From Clostridia bacterium (GTDB lineage Bacteria; Bacillota; Clostridia; Oscillospirales; Acutalibacteraceae), in NCBI GenBank assembly GCA_017548045.1, contig JAFYNR010000011.1, positions 1 through 47,165 on the forward strand: DNA of 47,165 bases, in the 5' to 3' direction. Positions 45,772 through 47,165 of this stretch are shown here, piece after piece. The notes under the pieces are model-generated. The model did not search any database, was not told the DNA's origin, and worked only from the letters and a program-made list of their open reading frames with translations. Position numbers and translations under genes: made by a program. Numbering within the stretch: position 1 is the stretch's first letter; every line of letters begins with the position of its first letter.

Positions 45772-47165
45772 TTAGTCAGCCTTGGGAGCATAGAGATCCT
45801 TAAGACGAAGAAGATGGTCATATCTCTCAACTGCTGTCTTCTCAGCAAGAGCGAAGAGTTCTTCTGCTCTTTCGGGGAATGAGCGAGTGAGTGATGAGTA
45901 ACGAGCTTCGTTGAGAAGGAATTCTCTGTAGCTGCCTGTTGCGGGCTTGCTGTCGATGGTGAAGGGATTCTTGCCTTCTGCCTTGAGTGCGGGGTTGTAA
46001 CGGAACATATTCCAGTAGCCGCAGTCAACAGCCTTCTTCATTTCAGCCTGGCAGTTAATCATACCGCCCTTGATTGAGTGCATTTCGCAAGGTGCATATG
46101 CAATAATGATTGAAGGACCGTTGTAAGCTTCTGCTTCTGCAATAGCCTTGATTGTCTGGTTCTGGTCAGCACCCATAGCAATCTGAGCAACGTAAACGTA
46201 GCCGTAGCTCATTGCGATTTCAGCAAGTGACTTCTTAGCGATGCCCTTACCTGCTGCTGCGAACTGTGCAACCTGGCCGATGTTTGAAGCCTTTGAAGCC
46301 TGACCGCCTGTGTTTGAGTAAACTTCGGTATCGAATACCATGATGTTTACGTCTTCACCTGCTGCAAGAACGTGGTCAACACCGCCGAAGCCGATGTCGT
46401 ATGCCCAACCGTCGCCGCCGAAGATCCATACTGACTTCTTAGCGAGGTATTCTTTGCTTGCAAGGATTTCCTTGCAGGTTGCGCAATCACAGCCTTCAAG
46501 AGCTGCTACGAGAGCATCTGTTGCTGCGCTGTTCTTTGCACCGTCGTTAACTGTGTCAAGGTAAGCTGCTGCAGCTGCCTTGATTTCTTCTGAAGCGCAT
46601 TCTGCTGCTGCAACTTCCTTAACCTTAGCGATAAGGCTGTTGCGGATAGCGTTCTGACCAAGGTACATACCGTAGCCGTGCTCAGCGTTGTCTTCAAAGA
46701 GTGAGTTTGCCCAAGCAGGACCGTGGCCCTTCTTGTTAACGGTGTAGGGTGATGTAGCTGCGGGACCGCCCCAGATTGATGAACAACCTGTTGCGTTTGA
46801 AATGTACATTCTGTCGCCGAAGAGCTGAGTGATAAGGCGAGCATAAGCTGTTTCAGCACAGCCTGCGCATGAGCCTGAGAACTCAAGGAGAGGAGTCTTG
46901 TACTGGCTGCCGATAACTGTATTGTCAACAACGTCTTCCTTAACGGTTACGTTTTCAACCATATAGTCGAATACGGGCTGCATAGCATCCTGGCTCTCTC
47001 TTGAAACCATCTTGAGTGAGTTTGTGGGACATACGCCGATACATACGCCGCAGCCCATACAGTCCATGGGAGAAACAGCAAGTGTGTAGGTGTAGTTTGT
47101 TTTAACAACGGGCTTGTCAGCCTTCTTCATCTGTGCGGGAGCAGCTGCAACCTCTTCTTCGTTCA
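45772..47165 (-). CDS. nifJ: Pyruvate:ferredoxin oxidoreductase, C-terminal part (5' end outside window)
   Basis: This enzyme oxidises pyruvate to acetyl-CoA and CO2, reducing ferredoxin or flavodoxin, the main pyruvate route in strict anaerobes. About 463 residues are present of the roughly 1170 expected; the frame stays open to the window edge. The fragment contains a 4Fe-4S ferredoxin motif (C-M-G-C-G-V-C-I-G-V-C-P), the TPP-binding region (F-S-G-S-C-A-G-C-A-E-T and G-G-D-G-W-A-Y-D-I-G) and the C-terminal pyruvate domain (Y-S-N-T-G-G-Q-A-S-K). The two TPP-domain cysteine pairs ligate a further cluster. It ends at a terminator. It shows a strictly fermentative, oxygen-sensitive metabolism. 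Confidence 0.95.
   Translation of the reverse strand, partial: NEEEVAAAPAQMKKADKPVVKTNYTYTLAVSPMDCMGCGVCIGVCPTNSLKMVSRESQDAMQPVFDYMVENVTVKEDVVDNTVIGSQYKTPLLEFSGSCAGCAETAYARLITQLFGDRMYISNATGCSSIWGGPAATSPYTVNKKGHGPAWANSLFEDNAEHGYGMYLGQNAIRNSLIAKVKEVAAAECASEEIKAAAAAYLDTVNDGAKNSAATDALVAALEGCDCATCKEILASKEYLAKKSVWIFGGDGWAYDIGFGGVDHVLAAGEDVNIMVFDTEVYSNTGGQASKASNIGQVAQFAAAGKGIAKKSLAEIAMSYGYVYVAQIAMGADQNQTIKAIAEAEAYNGPSIIIAYAPCEMHSIKGGMINCQAEMKKAVDCGYWNMFRYNPALKAEGKNPFTIDSKPATGSYREFLLNEARYSSLTRSFPERAEELFALAEKTAVERYDHLLRLKDLYAPKAD

Noticed and set aside
1-47165. CRISPR arrays, tRNA/rRNA genes, insertion sequences, toxin-antitoxin or phage-defence systems
   Set aside because: I looked for regular repeats, cloverleaf patterns, transposase motifs and defence-gene signatures and found none I could support.

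Overview
The window is ordinary core chromosome of a strictly anaerobic Firmicute, most likely a gut member of the Clostridia close to Oscillospiraceae/Ruminococcaceae. The support is pyruvate:ferredoxin oxidoreductase, diaminopimelate dehydrogenase, a YtvI-like protein, DUF6054, DUF4830 and TIGR03905 family proteins, strong GGAGG ribosome binding sites, and consensus sigma-A promoters, several with an extended -10. I see no prophage, transposase, CRISPR array, tRNA or rRNA.

Layout. 1-1971: the end of a ThiXYZ-like pyrimidine (thiamin precursor) ABC importer. 2012-2993: fructose-bisphosphate aldolase as its own unit. 3000-4350: an XRE regulator and a hairpin-rich non-coding stretch. 4362-8128 (minus): uvrC, then rsmD-coaD-coiled-coil protein. 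8216-9406 (plus): the rpsF-ssb-rpsR operon with a probable S6:S18 leader. 9418-12083 (minus): galE, ACT protein, UPF0210 protein. 12182-13719: HD protein and rsmA. 13726-15866: a lysine riboswitch controlling an NhaC-type transporter. 15883-18132: a DUF6054 protein and a secreted serine hydrolase. 18286-23247: HAD phosphatase, mfd and a secreted papain-like protein. 23275-27076: a TetR regulator divergent from a large ABC exporter. 27117-31636: SurA-like lipoprotein, zapA, U32 protein and ddh. 31704-35567: rpmG-secE-nusG-rplK-rplA and rplJ-rplL, with several regulatory leaders. 35627-39098 (minus): an EF-G-like GTPase and a YtvI-like permease. 39299-41773: hom-lysC. 41817-43243 (minus): four small genes. 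43288-45684: metallophosphoesterase, DUF4830 protein, TetR regulator, pseudouridine synthase. 45772-47165 (minus): the C-terminal part of PFOR.

How it works together. Three aspartate-family steps are here (aspartate kinase, homoserine dehydrogenase, diaminopimelate dehydrogenase) as well as a lysine-sensing transporter, but only the transporter carries the lysine riboswitch. Ribosomal protein genes carry probable autoregulatory RNA leaders: S6:S18 before rpsF, an L10 leader before rplJ, and two separate L1-stalk look-alikes, one before rplK and one before rplA. The rpmG leader has a repeat arrangement that could form mutually exclusive hairpins. Many convergent gene pairs share one bidirectional terminator.

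I did not find a clearly new multi-gene system. The best leads are the paired L1-like leaders, the rpmG leader, the TetR operator lying on its own -10 box, a likely ACG start codon, the internal start in lysC, the EF-G-like protein with altered GTPase residues, and the structured non-coding element after the XRE gene.
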